Below, piece after piece: positions 14,710-23,433 of a stretch of 25,771 nt of DNA (its first letter is position 1; the number at the start of each line of letters is the position of its first letter). The notes under the pieces were generated by a model. The model was not told the origin of the DNA. It did no database searches and saw nothing but the letters and a program-made list of their open reading frames with translations. Source of the stretch: Candidatus Mesolinea sp. UBA5823 (GTDB taxonomy: Bacteria > Chloroflexota > Anaerolineae > Anaerolineales > Anaerolineaceae); assembly GCA_002417685.1 (NCBI GenBank), contig DICP01000119.1, positions 17,955 through 43,725 of the forward strand, in the 5' to 3' direction. Position numbers and translations under genes: made by a program.

Positions 14710-16782
14710 TTATTTCTCGCCTAAAATGGCTTTCTTCTTGCTCTCCGAAACTTGGGCATAGTGTTTGAATTCCATCGTGAACACGCCGCGGCCTTGCGTA
14801 GCAGAGCGAAGTTCCGTGGCATACCCGAACATCTCCGAGAGCGGCACTTCAGCATGGATTAGCTGAGCGTTCCCAAACTGTTGCTCCATGCCCAAAACGT
14901 TGCCAGAGCGGGCATTAATCTGGCCTAAAACATCACCTGTATATTCTTCCGGCACGGTGACCTCAACCTTCATGATGGGTTCGAGTAAAACCGGTGTTGC
15001 TTTTTCTGCCGCCTCGCGGAAGGCGAAGATAGCTGCCATGCGGAAAGCCAACTCACTAGAATCCACTTCGTGATAAGACCCATCCACCAGCGTAACCTTG
15101 AAATCAGTCATGGGGTAGCCGGCTAAGGGTCCGCTTTCCGCGGCTTCGTAAATACCTTTTTCGACTGCCGGGATATACTCCTTGGGGATGACGCCCCCGC
15201 GGATTTTGTTTTCGAATTGGATTCCGGCGCCATTTGTGAGGGGTTCCATATTAATGACCACATGACCATACTGCCCGTGACCACCGGTCTGTTTGGAATA
15301 TTTATAATTAACATTTTCCACGGGGCGAAGGATGGTCTCCCGGTATGCCACTTTAGGCTTACCCACGTTGGCTTGCACCTTGAACTCCCGCAGCAGGCGA
15401 TCAACTAACACGTCCAAATGCAGTTCGCCCATTCCGGAGATAACCGTCTGACCGGTATTTTCGTCCTGGCGGATTTTGAAGGTGGGGTCTTCTTCTGAAA
15501 GCTTCTGTAGCGATTCAGCCATCTTCTCCTGGTCGGCTTTGGTTTTAGGCTCAATTGCCACCGAGATAACCGGATCGGGGAAGGTGATGCTTTCCAACAA
15601 CACGGGAGCAGTAGGGTCGCTAAGCGTATCACCGGTAAAGCTAAACTTCAGCCCTAATATAGCGCCGATATCGCCGGCACCTAACTCGGGGATGTCTTCG
15701 CGCCTATCGGCGTACATGCGCAGCAACCGCCCAATGCGTTCTTTCTTATCCTTTGAGGAGTTATAGACTGCCCCGCCTTGAGAAATTTTCCCGGAGTAGA
15801 CGCGTACATAAGCCAACCTGCCCATATAGGGGTCTGTAACAATCTTAAAAACCAAAGCAGCCAGGGGTTCGCTTGGGTCGGGGGGACATAGCACTTCACT
15901 GCCGTCCTTCAGCAGTGTGGCTTTTACTGGGGGAATATCCAACGGTGAGGGCAGATAGTCCACCACAGCATCCAAAAGGGGCTGCACACCTTTATTGCGT
16001 AAGCTCGTGCCGCAAAAGACGGGGGTAACTTTATTGGCAATCACACCTTTGCGTAAAGCCGCTTTTAACTCAGGCAAGCTCAGGGGTTCATCATCTAAGT
16101 ATTTCTGTAAGAGCTCATCATCCAGCTCAGCGATCTGCTCGATCAGAGCTTGGCGTTTTTGGGCGGCTTCTTCTTGATATTCAGCTGGGATAGGCTTGAC
16201 TATCGGTTCTTTGCCTAATTCGTCTTCGAAGTAAACTGCTTCTTCTTCCAGCAGGTTAATTACACCCTCGAAGGCTGCTTCTTCTCCAATAGGGATCTGC
16301 ATGGCGATTGGCTTAGCGCCTAAGCGGCTCCGAATGCTCTCGACGGTGCGGGTATACGAAGCGCCTTTGCGGTCCATCTTATTGGCAAAGCATATCCGCG
16401 GAACCTTATAGCGATCCGCCTGCCTCCAGACGGTTTCGCTCTGTGGCTCAACCCCTTGGACCGAATCAAAGACAACCACGCCCCCATCCAACACGCGTAA
16501 AGAGCGTTGAACTTCTGCTGTGAAATCAATATGCCCGGGTGTATCGATCAGGTTGAGGCGGTAACCTTTCCATTCGGCAGTTACTGCCGCCGAAACGATG
16601 GTGATACCGCGTTCACGTTCCTGGACCATCCAATCGGTAACCGTCGTGCCTTCGTCGACGTTGCCGAGGCGGTAGGTTTTACCCGTATAAAACAAAATCC
16701 GCTCGGTCGTCGTGGTCTTACCGGCGTCGATATGGGCGATGATGCCTATATTACGATATTTCTCGAGCGGAAATGCTTCCAT
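14710..16782 (-). CDS. fusA: Elongation factor G
   Basis: EF-G is the GTPase that drives tRNA-mRNA translocation on the ribosome. The 690 residues carry G1 AHIDAGKT at 16-23, the switch segment RGITI at 58-62, G3 DTPGH at 80-84 and G4 NKMD at 134-137. Domain II has LAALVFKIVTDPYMGRLAYV. Domain IV has the conserved GGHGQYGHVVI near its start, and domain V has the usual QINARSGNVLGMEQQFG and FGYATELRSATQGRG segments. The ATG at 16782 has only a weak GGAT upstream, but it begins the conserved N-terminus. The gene is 27 bases after rpsG, as expected for a str operon. tuf does not follow. Confidence 0.98.
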   Translation of the reverse strand: MEAFPLEKYRNIGIIAHIDAGKTTTTERILFYTGKTYRLGNVDEGTTVTDWMVQERERGITIVSAAVTAEWKGYRLNLIDTPGHIDFTAEVQRSLRVLDGGVVVFDSVQGVEPQSETVWRQADRYKVPRICFANKMDRKGASYTRTVESIRSRLGAKPIAMQIPIGEEAAFEGVINLLEEEAVYFEDELGKEPIVKPIPAEYQEEAAQKRQALIEQIAELDDELLQKYLDDEPLSLPELKAALRKGVIANKVTPVFCGTSLRNKGVQPLLDAVVDYLPSPLDIPPVKATLLKDGSEVLCPPDPSEPLAALVFKIVTDPYMGRLAYVRVYSGKISQGGAVYNSSKDKKERIGRLLRMYADRREDIPELGAGDIGAILGLKFSFTGDTLSDPTAPVLLESITFPDPVISVAIEPKTKADQEKMAESLQKLSEEDPTFKIRQDENTGQTVISGMGELHLDVLVDRLLREFKVQANVGKPKVAYRETILRPVENVNYKYSKQTGGHGQYGHVVINMEPLTNGAGIQFENKIRGGVIPKEYIPAVEKGIYEAAESGPLAGYPMTDFKVTLVDGSYHEVDSSELAFRMAAIFAFREAAEKATPVLLEPIMKVEVTVPEEYTGDVLGQINARSGNVLGMEQQFGNAQLIHAEVPLSEMFGYATELRSATQGRGVFTMEFKHYAQVSESKKKAILGEK

Positions 16783-16809
16783 TAATAATCCAATTGGTAA
16801 GGTACAAAA

Positions 16810-17280
16810 TTAAATGCGGAAATGGGAGAAGGCTCGGTTTGCCTCTGCCATTTTGTGCGTTTCTTCCTTGCGGCGAATAGAAGCGCCCTGATTCTCGGCA
16901 GCGTCCATGAGTTCGCCAGCCAATTTCTCCGAGAACGATTTGCCACTGCGGGCGCGGGTTGAAGTAATGATCCAACGGATAGCTAAAGTGAGCCGGCGGT
17001 CTGGGGAAACTTCCATTGGCACCTGATAGGTAGCACCACCCACACGGCGGGGGCGAACTTCCATCACTGGGCTAACATTTTTGATAGCCTGCTCCAATAC
17101 TTCCACACCATCCTTACCGGTTTTCTCGGAAATAATATCAATCGCATCGTAAACCAGGGTGGTAACCGTGCTTTTCTTCCCATCCAGCATGATGTGATTG
17201 ATCAACTTCTGAATGTTCTGGTTGTGGTAACGCACATCCGGCGGTACTTCGCGTTTTTCGGGTTTAAATCTTCTTGCCAT
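16810..17280 (-). CDS. rpsG: 30S ribosomal protein S7
   Basis: S7 nucleates assembly of the 30S head and lies near the E site. The 156 residues start MARRFKPEKREVPPDVRYHN and include LINHIMLDGKKSTVTTLVYD, IKNVSPVMEVRPRRVGGATY, QVPMEVSPDRRLTLAIRWII and KMAEANRAFSHFRI, which match the family along its whole length. AGGAG lies 6 bases before the ATG. The gap to rpsL is 77 bases; it contains no clear promoter or terminator by eye. Confidence 0.98.
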   Translation of the reverse strand: MARRFKPEKREVPPDVRYHNQNIQKLINHIMLDGKKSTVTTLVYDAIDIISEKTGKDGVEVLEQAIKNVSPVMEVRPRRVGGATYQVPMEVSPDRRLTLAIRWIITSTRARSGKSFSEKLAGELMDAAENQGASIRRKEETHKMAEANRAFSHFRI

Positions 17281-17357
17281 AATTGCTCCTCATTAAAATG
17301 CCCAAGGCAATCGCGTCCACGTGGTGAGCGCCTGCCTCATCTCATTTTCATCCAGTG

Positions 17358-17774
17358 CTATTTACCGCGCTTAGCGCCGTATTTGGAACGTCCGCGCTTA
17401 CGGTCAGCCACACCTGTTGAATCTAACGCGCCGCGCACAACATGATAGCGCACGCCTGGCAAGTCTTTCACTCTGCCGCCGCGCACCAACACCACGGAGT
17501 GCTCCTGCAGCTGATGACCTTCGCCAGGGATGTAAGCGGTAACTTCCATCCCATTGGAAAGACGCACACGGGCAATCTTCCGCAAAGCTGAGTTTGGCTT
17601 TTTAGGCGTCATCGTGCGCACAACAGTGCAAACGCCGCGTTTCTGCGGGGCGCCTTTAGGTTGGCGCGTACGGCGCTGCTTCTTTGCGTTCAGCGTGTAT
17701 TGCAAAGCAGGCGACTTGCTTTTTTGTTGCTTAGTCTTGCGACCATTGCGAACTAATTGATTAATTGTTGGCAC
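17358..17774 (-). CDS. rpsL: 30S ribosomal protein S12
   Basis: S12 lies at the decoding centre and controls accuracy. The 138 residues start MPTINQLVRNGRKTK and carry the two loops in which streptomycin-resistance mutations arise: TPKKPNSALRK near 56-66 and RGGRVKDLPGVRYH near 97-110. Both have the wild-type lysines, so no resistance is indicated by this gene. The start is a GTG at 17774, with GGAGG 4 bases upstream; an overlapping ATG two bases earlier is out of frame. It is first in the str cluster and follows rpoB with a 139-base gap. Confidence 0.98.
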   Translation of the reverse strand: MPTINQLVRNGRKTKQQKSKSPALQYTLNAKKQRRTRQPKGAPQKRGVCTVVRTMTPKKPNSALRKIARVRLSNGMEVTAYIPGEGHQLQEHSVVLVRGGRVKDLPGVRYHVVRGALDSTGVADRKRGRSKYGAKRGK

Positions 17775-17791
17775 ATTGCCTCCGTCCAGTT

Positions 17792-17821
17792 TTTATAAAT
17801 TACCAATTATTCATCAATCAA
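17792..17821 (-). promoter_or_regulatory. Putative promoter of the rpsL-led str unit
   Basis: On the minus strand TTGATT (17821-17816) is followed after 18 bases by TATAAA (17797-17792). The -10 matches five of six consensus bases, the -35 four of six. It would give a very short leader of about 10-12 bases before the rpsL GTG. The -35 overlaps the foot of the hairpin at 17819-17848. Read-through from rpoB may also supply transcripts. Confidence 0.4.
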
Positions 17822-17848
17822 GGCCATCAATCTAACCTGATGGCCTTG
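17819..17848 (-). other. Perfect 11-bp hairpin between rpoB and rpsL
   Basis: CAAGGCCATCA and TGATGGCCTTG form an uninterrupted 11-bp stem around an 8-base loop (GGTTAGAT on the minus strand). No T-run follows on either strand, so it is not a textbook intrinsic terminator. A second short palindrome, CCCTGCC-A-GGCAGGG at 17884-17898, followed by TTTCG on the minus strand, lies just after the rpoB stop and may be a weak terminator. Together they fill most of this 139-base gap. Confidence 0.5.
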
Positions 17849-17913
17849 TTCATTACGACTTTCGCCAAACAAGGCTTACGAAACCCTGCCTGGCAGGGCG
17901 AGGATTGATTTTA

Positions 17914-20900
17914 TCACGCCCCAAATGGTGAGTCAAGTAAACCCGTTGGAATGCGTGTGTCGCGTCTGTCACTATCCTTACCATAAGTCTCAATCTCGCC
18001 ATCTTCCATGATGGATTCGACCTCTAACCCTAAGCTCTGCAGTTCCTTGACTAAAACTTTGAATGCCGAAGGTAAACCTGGGGCTTCAATCGGTTTATTG
18101 GAGACGATAGCTTGATAAGTTGCATCGCGCCCCGCCACGTCATCGGATTTAATTGTGAGCATTTCCTGCAGGGTGTAAGCTGCACCATAAGCCTCCAGCG
18201 CCCAGACTTCCATCTCGCCAAAGCGCTGTCCGCCAAATTGTGCCTTTCCACCTAAGGGCTGTTGCGTCACCAAGCTGTATGGACCAGTCGAGCGCGCGTG
18301 CACCTTATCCTCGACCAAGTGGTGCAGCTTCAAAAAAGTCATATATCCTACGGTGACTGGTTGGTCGTATACCTCACCAGTCTTCCCGTCGCGCAAGATC
18401 TGCTTTCCAATAATTGGGGTAGGCGTATTGGTTTCCACCATGATGGTCTGAGCAGCTTTCTTAAGTTCTTCCGTGCTCAAATCTTCAGGTAGGTTTCTGC
18501 CGAGGCGCTTTGCCCAGAGTTCTAAGCACGCGCGCACTGCACGTTCGTCCTGCGCCCCGCGTTCCTTCACCGGAATATTATCTTCAGGGAAGGAAGTGAT
18601 CAGTTTTGGATCGTATCCTTCGCTCTCTAACCATTCTTTCATCGCCGTGCGACGGGCAACAACATTGTTTTCCTGCAAGGTGAAAATATCGTAGCCTTTA
18701 TCCCCTAAGCGATTGGCTAAGTAAATCAGACGGGCTTCTTCATCATCTTTTATCAGCTCAGGTTCGTAACCAACAGACTGCAACCATTCCCATGCTTTTT
18801 CGCCAGTGATGCGCCAAGCTTCGTCGATCAACCAAGCCCGTGCGAGCTCAGCCTCAATTTCACTTTCAGAAGCACCATCAAAGACCGGGGTAATCGCCCG
18901 GAAGCCTAAACTGTTTGCAGCCCAACCTAAGTGCGTCTCCAAAACCTGGCCGATGTTCATACGCCCAGGGATGCCTAACGGGTTCAAGATAATATCTACT
19001 GGTCTGCCATCTTCCAAGAAAGGCATATCCTCCACGGGTACCACCATAGAAACCACGCCCTTATTCCCATGCCGCCCAGCCATCTTATCGCCAGCCATAA
19101 CCTTGCGGCGCTGCGCCACAGAAACACGCACCATCTTATCTACACCAGCAGAAAGATCAGCATCTTCTTCACGGGTGAAAACCTTCACATCCACCACAAT
19201 ACCGTGCTCGCCGTGGGGCATGCGCAACGACGTATCTTTGACGTCGCGGGATTTCTCGCCAAAAATAGCCCGTAAGAGCCGCTCCTCTGGGGTCAGCTCT
19301 TTCTCCCCTTTAGGGGTAATCTTGCCGACTAAAATGTCATTCGGGCCAACTTCGGCGCCAATGCGAATGATGCCTACTTCGTCCAAGTTGCGAATGGCAT
19401 CATCCCCCACGTTCGGAATCTCACGGGTAATTTCTTCGGGACCCAACTTGGTATCACGCGCTTCGACTTCGTACTTTTCGATATGTACGCTGGTATAGCG
19501 GTCTTCTTCCACTAGTCTTTCCGAAATCAGAACCGCATCCTCGAAGTTATAGCCTTCCCAAGGCACAAAGGCGATCAACACATTTTGCCCTAAGGCTAAT
19601 TTGCCATCTTCCGTTGAAGAGGAGTCGACAATCACATCACCTTTATGCACGATTTGCCCTTTGCTTACCGCTGGGCGCTGATCGATGCAGGTGCTTTGAT
19701 TCGAACGCTGATATTTGCGCAGTTTATAATCTTTCTCAGTCCCATCAACTTGGCGAATCACGATGGTATCGCCGGTGACTTTAACCACCTCACCATCTTG
19801 TTCAGCCAAAATGATTTGGCCTGAATCAGCTACAGCTGCAGCCTCCATACCAGTTGAGACCAACGGTACCTCTGGGCGCAGCAAAGGCACAGCCTGCGTC
19901 TGCATGTTTGAGCCCATCAAAGCTCGGTTGGCATCATCATGCTCTAAGAAGGGGATTAGCGCAGCGCTGATACCAACCACTTGATTGGGGGCTACATCCA
20001 TGTAATCGATATACTCATAATCATAAATAGCAAACGTCGAGTAGTAACGGCAAGAGTTCCGCCGGAGGAATTCTCCATATTCATTCAGCGGCGCATTCGC
20101 TTGTGCGATAACATACTTGTCTTCCGCATCCGCAGAAAGATAGACATATTCATCGCTCACATAGGGGCGAACTAACACTTCCTTGATACCCAACTCGCGG
20201 ATTTTTGCTGCCATTTCTGGGGTCACCCGTGTTTCCGCGGGATAAATGATTTCCCCAGTCTGTGGATCTTTGATATCCTGCCGCAGCAAGTGATTGACCA
20301 AATTTGGGTCAGAGCCTTTCATCGAGCGGTAAACTTTACGGTATGGCGTCTCAATGAAACCATATTCATTGACCGTGGCGTAAGAAGCCAATCTGCCGAT
20401 CAAGCCGATGTTTGGACCTTCAGGGGTCTCGATTGGGCAGATGCGCCCATAGTGCGAAAAGTGCACATCCCGCACATCGAAACCAGCACGTTCGCGCCGC
20501 AAGCCACCAGGGCCCAAAGCAGAAACTGTGCGCTTATGGCGCAGCTCACTGAGGGGATTGGTTTCTTCCATAAATTGGGAAAGCTGGCTGGAACCAAAAA
20601 ATTCGCGCAGCGCTGCCACCATCGGGCGGATATTCACCAAGCTTACTGGAGAAAGGCTGCCACCAGTATCCCTTAAGGACATGCGTTCCTTGATCACACG
20701 TTCCATACGGCGCAAGCCAACGCGTAACTTGTTCTGGATAAGCTCACCAACAGTTTTAACCCGACGGTTGCCCAAATGGTCAATATCATCTGGGGGCAAA
20801 GCGCCATTGTTGATCTGGATCATGTGACGAACCAAGCGGATGACATCCAACTTGGTTATTGTGCGATGTTCAATCGGAATTTCACTCTCGAGATCCAGCT

Positions 20901-21828
20901 TCTGGTTAAGTTTATAACGGCCAACTTTTTCCAAATCGTAATGGCGCGGATCAAACAGCTGCTCAATGATGTGATTGCGAGCATTATCCAAGGTAGGTGG
21001 TTCACCTGGGCGCAGTTTCTTGTAAAGTTCAATCAGCGCTGCCTGGGCAATTGTCAAACCACCGCTCAAATCATACTCAGGTTCTTCTTCGAAAGAAGAT
21101 TCAATAAAGGAATGATCAGGGTTATTATCAACATCCTGAAAAAGCGCTAAAATCTCTTCGTCTGTACCATTGGTCAGCGGTGAATCAGGAATACCATCAT
21201 CGATGGCAGCCATTGCGCGTAAAAAGACGGTGATTGGGACGGTGCGTCTGCGGTTGTATTTTAAGGAGATGCTGTCGTTCTTGCGTGTCTCAAACTCCAT
21301 CCAGGCACCGCGGTCCGGAATGAGCTTAGCACTAGCCATCTGCCGGCCGGTCGTACGGTCCAGCTCAGCCTCAAAATAGACACCTGGCGAGCGGATCAAT
21401 TGCGAAACGACAACACGTTCGGTTCCGTTAATAATAAACGTGCCCTTAGGGGTCATCTCGGGGAAGTCGCCCAAGAACAAATCCTGCTTGATTTTTTCGC
21501 TGAAGTCGCTGCTGCGGCCTTCGAGTAGAACTGAAACGTACAGCGGCGAGGAATAAGTTAAATCGCGTTCCAAGCATTCATCGATTGAATTTTTAGGTTC
21601 ATCGAACCAAAAACTCAATCCGAACTCTTGAGCGATTGGGTCATCGCTGGGGAAATACAGCCGCAGATCACCCATATACGATTCAATTGGGGAAATTTCA
21701 TTAAACAGGCTCTTAAGCCCTTCCTTTTTCAACCTCTGAAAAGAATCCAATTGCACCTGGATTAATTGAGGGAGCTCCAACCCCACAGGGATGCGAGCGT
21801 AAGTTTTTGGAGGCATCAAATCCGTCAT
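17914..21828 (-). CDS. rpoB: DNA-directed RNA polymerase subunit beta, with lineage-specific insert
   Basis: This is the beta subunit of RNA polymerase, 1304 residues, ending in tandem stops TGATAA. Conserved blocks include GTFIINGTERVVVSQLIRSP near 129-148, the rifampicin region GSSQLSQFMEETNPLSELRH at 412-431, GRICPIETPEGPNIGLIG near 461-478, GDKMAGRHGNKGVVS and, near the C-terminus, the LKLHHLVEDKVHARSTGPYS and GGKAQFGGQRFGEMEVWAL motifs. Within the rifampicin region E421 and T434 occupy the places of E. coli D516 and R529. Residues about 998-1143 form an insert between the FDGA motif and DGKTGEVYDQPVTVGYM, with an apparent internal repeat. The ATG at 21828 has AGGAG 6 bases upstream, and a good promoter lies 79 bases further. 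rplL does not precede it and rpoC does not follow. Confidence 0.98.
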   Translation of the reverse strand: MTDLMPPKTYARIPVGLELPQLIQVQLDSFQRLKKEGLKSLFNEISPIESYMGDLRLYFPSDDPIAQEFGLSFWFDEPKNSIDECLERDLTYSSPLYVSVLLEGRSSDFSEKIKQDLFLGDFPEMTPKGTFIINGTERVVVSQLIRSPGVYFEAELDRTTGRQMASAKLIPDRGAWMEFETRKNDSISLKYNRRRTVPITVFLRAMAAIDDGIPDSPLTNGTDEEILALFQDVDNNPDHSFIESSFEEEPEYDLSGGLTIAQAALIELYKKLRPGEPPTLDNARNHIIEQLFDPRHYDLEKVGRYKLNQKLDLESEIPIEHRTITKLDVIRLVRHMIQINNGALPPDDIDHLGNRRVKTVGELIQNKLRVGLRRMERVIKERMSLRDTGGSLSPVSLVNIRPMVAALREFFGSSQLSQFMEETNPLSELRHKRTVSALGPGGLRRERAGFDVRDVHFSHYGRICPIETPEGPNIGLIGRLASYATVNEYGFIETPYRKVYRSMKGSDPNLVNHLLRQDIKDPQTGEIIYPAETRVTPEMAAKIRELGIKEVLVRPYVSDEYVYLSADAEDKYVIAQANAPLNEYGEFLRRNSCRYYSTFAIYDYEYIDYMDVAPNQVVGISAALIPFLEHDDANRALMGSNMQTQAVPLLRPEVPLVSTGMEAAAVADSGQIILAEQDGEVVKVTGDTIVIRQVDGTEKDYKLRKYQRSNQSTCIDQRPAVSKGQIVHKGDVIVDSSSTEDGKLALGQNVLIAFVPWEGYNFEDAVLISERLVEEDRYTSVHIEKYEVEARDTKLGPEEITREIPNVGDDAIRNLDEVGIIRIGAEVGPNDILVGKITPKGEKELTPEERLLRAIFGEKSRDVKDTSLRMPHGEHGIVVDVKVFTREEDADLSAGVDKMVRVSVAQRRKVMAGDKMAGRHGNKGVVSMVVPVEDMPFLEDGRPVDIILNPLGIPGRMNIGQVLETHLGWAANSLGFRAITPVFDGASESEIEAELARAWLIDEAWRITGEKAWEWLQSVGYEPELIKDDEEARLIYLANRLGDKGYDIFTLQENNVVARRTAMKEWLESEGYDPKLITSFPEDNIPVKERGAQDERAVRACLELWAKRLGRNLPEDLSTEELKKAAQTIMVETNTPTPIIGKQILRDGKTGEVYDQPVTVGYMTFLKLHHLVEDKVHARSTGPYSLVTQQPLGGKAQFGGQRFGEMEVWALEAYGAAYTLQEMLTIKSDDVAGRDATYQAIVSNKPIEAPGLPSAFKVLVKELQSLGLEVESIMEDGEIETYGKDSDRRDTRIPTGLLDSPFGA

Positions 21829-21850
21829 TCAGTTCTCCTAAACATTAAAT

Positions 21851-21876
21851 GCGTGGAGACGCCAAGGCTACCACGC
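21851..21876 (-). other. Leader hairpin upstream of rpoB
   Basis: GCGTGG and CCACGC form a 6-bp stem around a 14-base loop within the predicted rpoB leader, between the promoter and the ribosome binding site. It could influence mRNA stability or translation. There is no T-run, so termination is unlikely. The symmetry is exact but short. Confidence 0.35.
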
Positions 21877-21906
21877 CAAAGTAAGATTTTTCCAATGCAA
21901 ATTTTC

Positions 21907-21935
21907 AGTATATCCCTAACTGATTAATGAGTCAA
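21907..21935 (-). promoter_or_regulatory. Sigma70-type promoter of rpoB
   Basis: On the minus strand TTGACT (21935-21930) and TATACT (21912-21907) are separated by exactly 17 bases; each hexamer matches five of six consensus bases. This is the best promoter match in the window. It predicts a leader of about 70 bases before the rpoB ATG. Its presence fits rpoB being the head of its own transcription unit rather than part of an rplKAJL operon. Confidence 0.7.
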
Positions 21936-22005
21936 TGTTGATAAGTTCTACAATTCTGGGATTTTATCACAGATTACCATGGGAGAAAACTCGTAGTAAA
22001 AGGAA

Positions 22006-23433
22006 TCATTCAGGTAAATAGTCAGGAAAAACTATGCTAAAGTACCCTGATGTCATCGCGTTCCATTCAGTGATTTCTTGTTCGGAAATTGAAGGAGAAG
22101 GAGTAATACCATTTAAGTTTTCAGGGATATTGATGGTAACTTTACTATCTTCTGGGATGTCAACGCGTTTATCCCCAGAAGATAACGTGCATGAGCCGCG
22201 AAAACAAAATAGTTGAATTTCATCTCCATTCCGAATGGCGGCGATACCAGACGGAACTTTTTCTTTTGAGAGGGTAAAGGTGATCGAATTATTGGAATTT
22301 TTATCAGAAAAATTAATGTGGTAAGTTCTCGGGCTAGAACCATTGATGAAAATAATTTTTCCGCTAACTAACTCAATTGTGGTTTGATTGATAAGGTCGG
22401 GTTTCCCATTGAGGTTATTAGCATAATCTATGTTGTGGATATTAAACACTGTCAATTCAGATGCAAATAGCGAAATCCCTGAGATATTCTTAGTCGAATT
22501 TGATGGTGTGGCTTCCCTTGTCTTAAATTTCAATTCTGCGGGTCCATCATTTTGGACCATCAATAATGTACCTGGACCAACAGCTCCAAAATCATCTATC
22601 GCGATAGTAAATTCACCTAATTCATCTTGTCTGAGGACCTTACCTGAAGTTACAATCGCCACACCGAGATCTTCAGGCAGCGGCGTTTCGCGTCCAGACA
22701 AGCCAAGCCATAGAGCAATTGCCAGCAAAATTACGCCAGCCGGAATAAAAAGCTTCAGCTTCTTGGGGCTGGCCGAACTGCCATAATTAATTACACCTGT
22801 AGTAACGCTATCTTCAACATTCCTTCCTTTGGCTAAAGAATTCAGATGTTTTGCACCAAAGCTTGGCTTATCATACCGCCCAATGATTTCCAACTCTTCC
22901 TGGTTTTGCAGCATGGTAAAAAGTCCATCAGTACATAGGACTATCTTGTCTCCTTTAGTCAAAGCGACTTTTGAATATCCATCGTTTACTTCAACAACGT
23001 CCTTTGTAGCCAGTTCCAGGTTGGACGAAATATCTCTAACCTTACCATTGCTGTAAAGATATACCCTGGTCCGATTACCTAAGGAAACCGTATGAAGTGA
23101 TGAGTTTTCAATGGCAATCAGAGAAAATGAAATTGAATCACCTAAAGTTTCGGCATTTAAGAATTGGATTATTCTGCTTTTTACTTCCCCTAAGGCTGCC
23201 TGGATGTTTTTATGAGGTTGCGATTCAATGATTTGAACTGTATTTTCAAAGACGTCTGAAGGAACCATGCCAAGGTTTGGGGATTGAATCAGGTCTATAA
23301 CCATGCCTATTTTTAGGCTGGTTTTTCCTATGACGATATTAATCTCTTTAAAAAACACACCATCGATCTGTTTAAACTCTTTATTTTTTAGACCAGGTTG
23401 TTGGTCCTGGCCAAATTCAACCTTTACATTCAT
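22006..23433 (-). CDS. Degenerate PP2C-like membrane protein with extracytoplasmic FecR-like domain
   Basis: The N-terminal 220 residues follow the PP2C phosphatase fold but have lost key residues. MVIDL (44-48) stands where the active paralogue next door has VVSDG. LGNRTRVYLYSNGKV (118-132) replaces the GDSR block. The N-terminal Glu-Asp pair is not seen. LCTDGL (166-171) and EDSVTTGVI (207-215) keep the two C-terminal aspartates. A helix at about 226-246 crosses the membrane. Residues 250-440 resemble a FecR-like beta domain with C-x-x-G-S-C at 410-415. The frame is intact, so this is likely a pseudophosphatase with a binding or sensing role rather than a broken gene. It follows the active phosphatase by 224 AT-rich bases that hold no convincing gene or promoter. 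Its RBS (AGGG, about 10 bases away) is weak. Confidence 0.75.
   Translation of the reverse strand: MNVKVEFGQDQQPGLKNKEFKQIDGVFFKEINIVIGKTSLKIGMVIDLIQSPNLGMVPSDVFENTVQIIESQPHKNIQAALGEVKSRIIQFLNAETLGDSISFSLIAIENSSLHTVSLGNRTRVYLYSNGKVRDISSNLELATKDVVEVNDGYSKVALTKGDKIVLCTDGLFTMLQNQEELEIIGRYDKPSFGAKHLNSLAKGRNVEDSVTTGVINYGSSASPKKLKLFIPAGVILLAIALWLGLSGRETPLPEDLGVAIVTSGKVLRQDELGEFTIAIDDFGAVGPGTLLMVQNDGPAELKFKTREATPSNSTKNISGISLFASELTVFNIHNIDYANNLNGKPDLINQTTIELVSGKIIFINGSSPRTYHINFSDKNSNNSITFTLSKEKVPSGIAAIRNGDEIQLFCFRGSCTLSSGDKRVDIPEDSKVTINIPENLNGITPSPSISEQEITEWNAMTSGYFSIVFPDYLPE

Noticed and set aside
17358..17774. Streptomycin-resistance changes in S12
   Set aside because: The lysines in the PKKPNS and GGRVKDLPG loops are the wild-type residues.
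18806..19498. Long open frame of about 230 codons on the plus strand opposite rpoB
   Set aside because: It is antisense to well-conserved RpoB sequence, has a Ser/Thr-rich composition typical of reversed codons, and no ribosome binding site or recognisable domain.
21829..22005. Terminator between the PP2C-like gene and rpoB
   Set aside because: No stem followed by a T-run was found on the minus strand; only the rpoB promoter and a leader hairpin are supported.
22006..23433. Second PP2C-like gene as a pseudogene
   Set aside because: The frame is uninterrupted through domain, membrane helix and outer domain, so loss of catalytic residues is better explained by a changed function.
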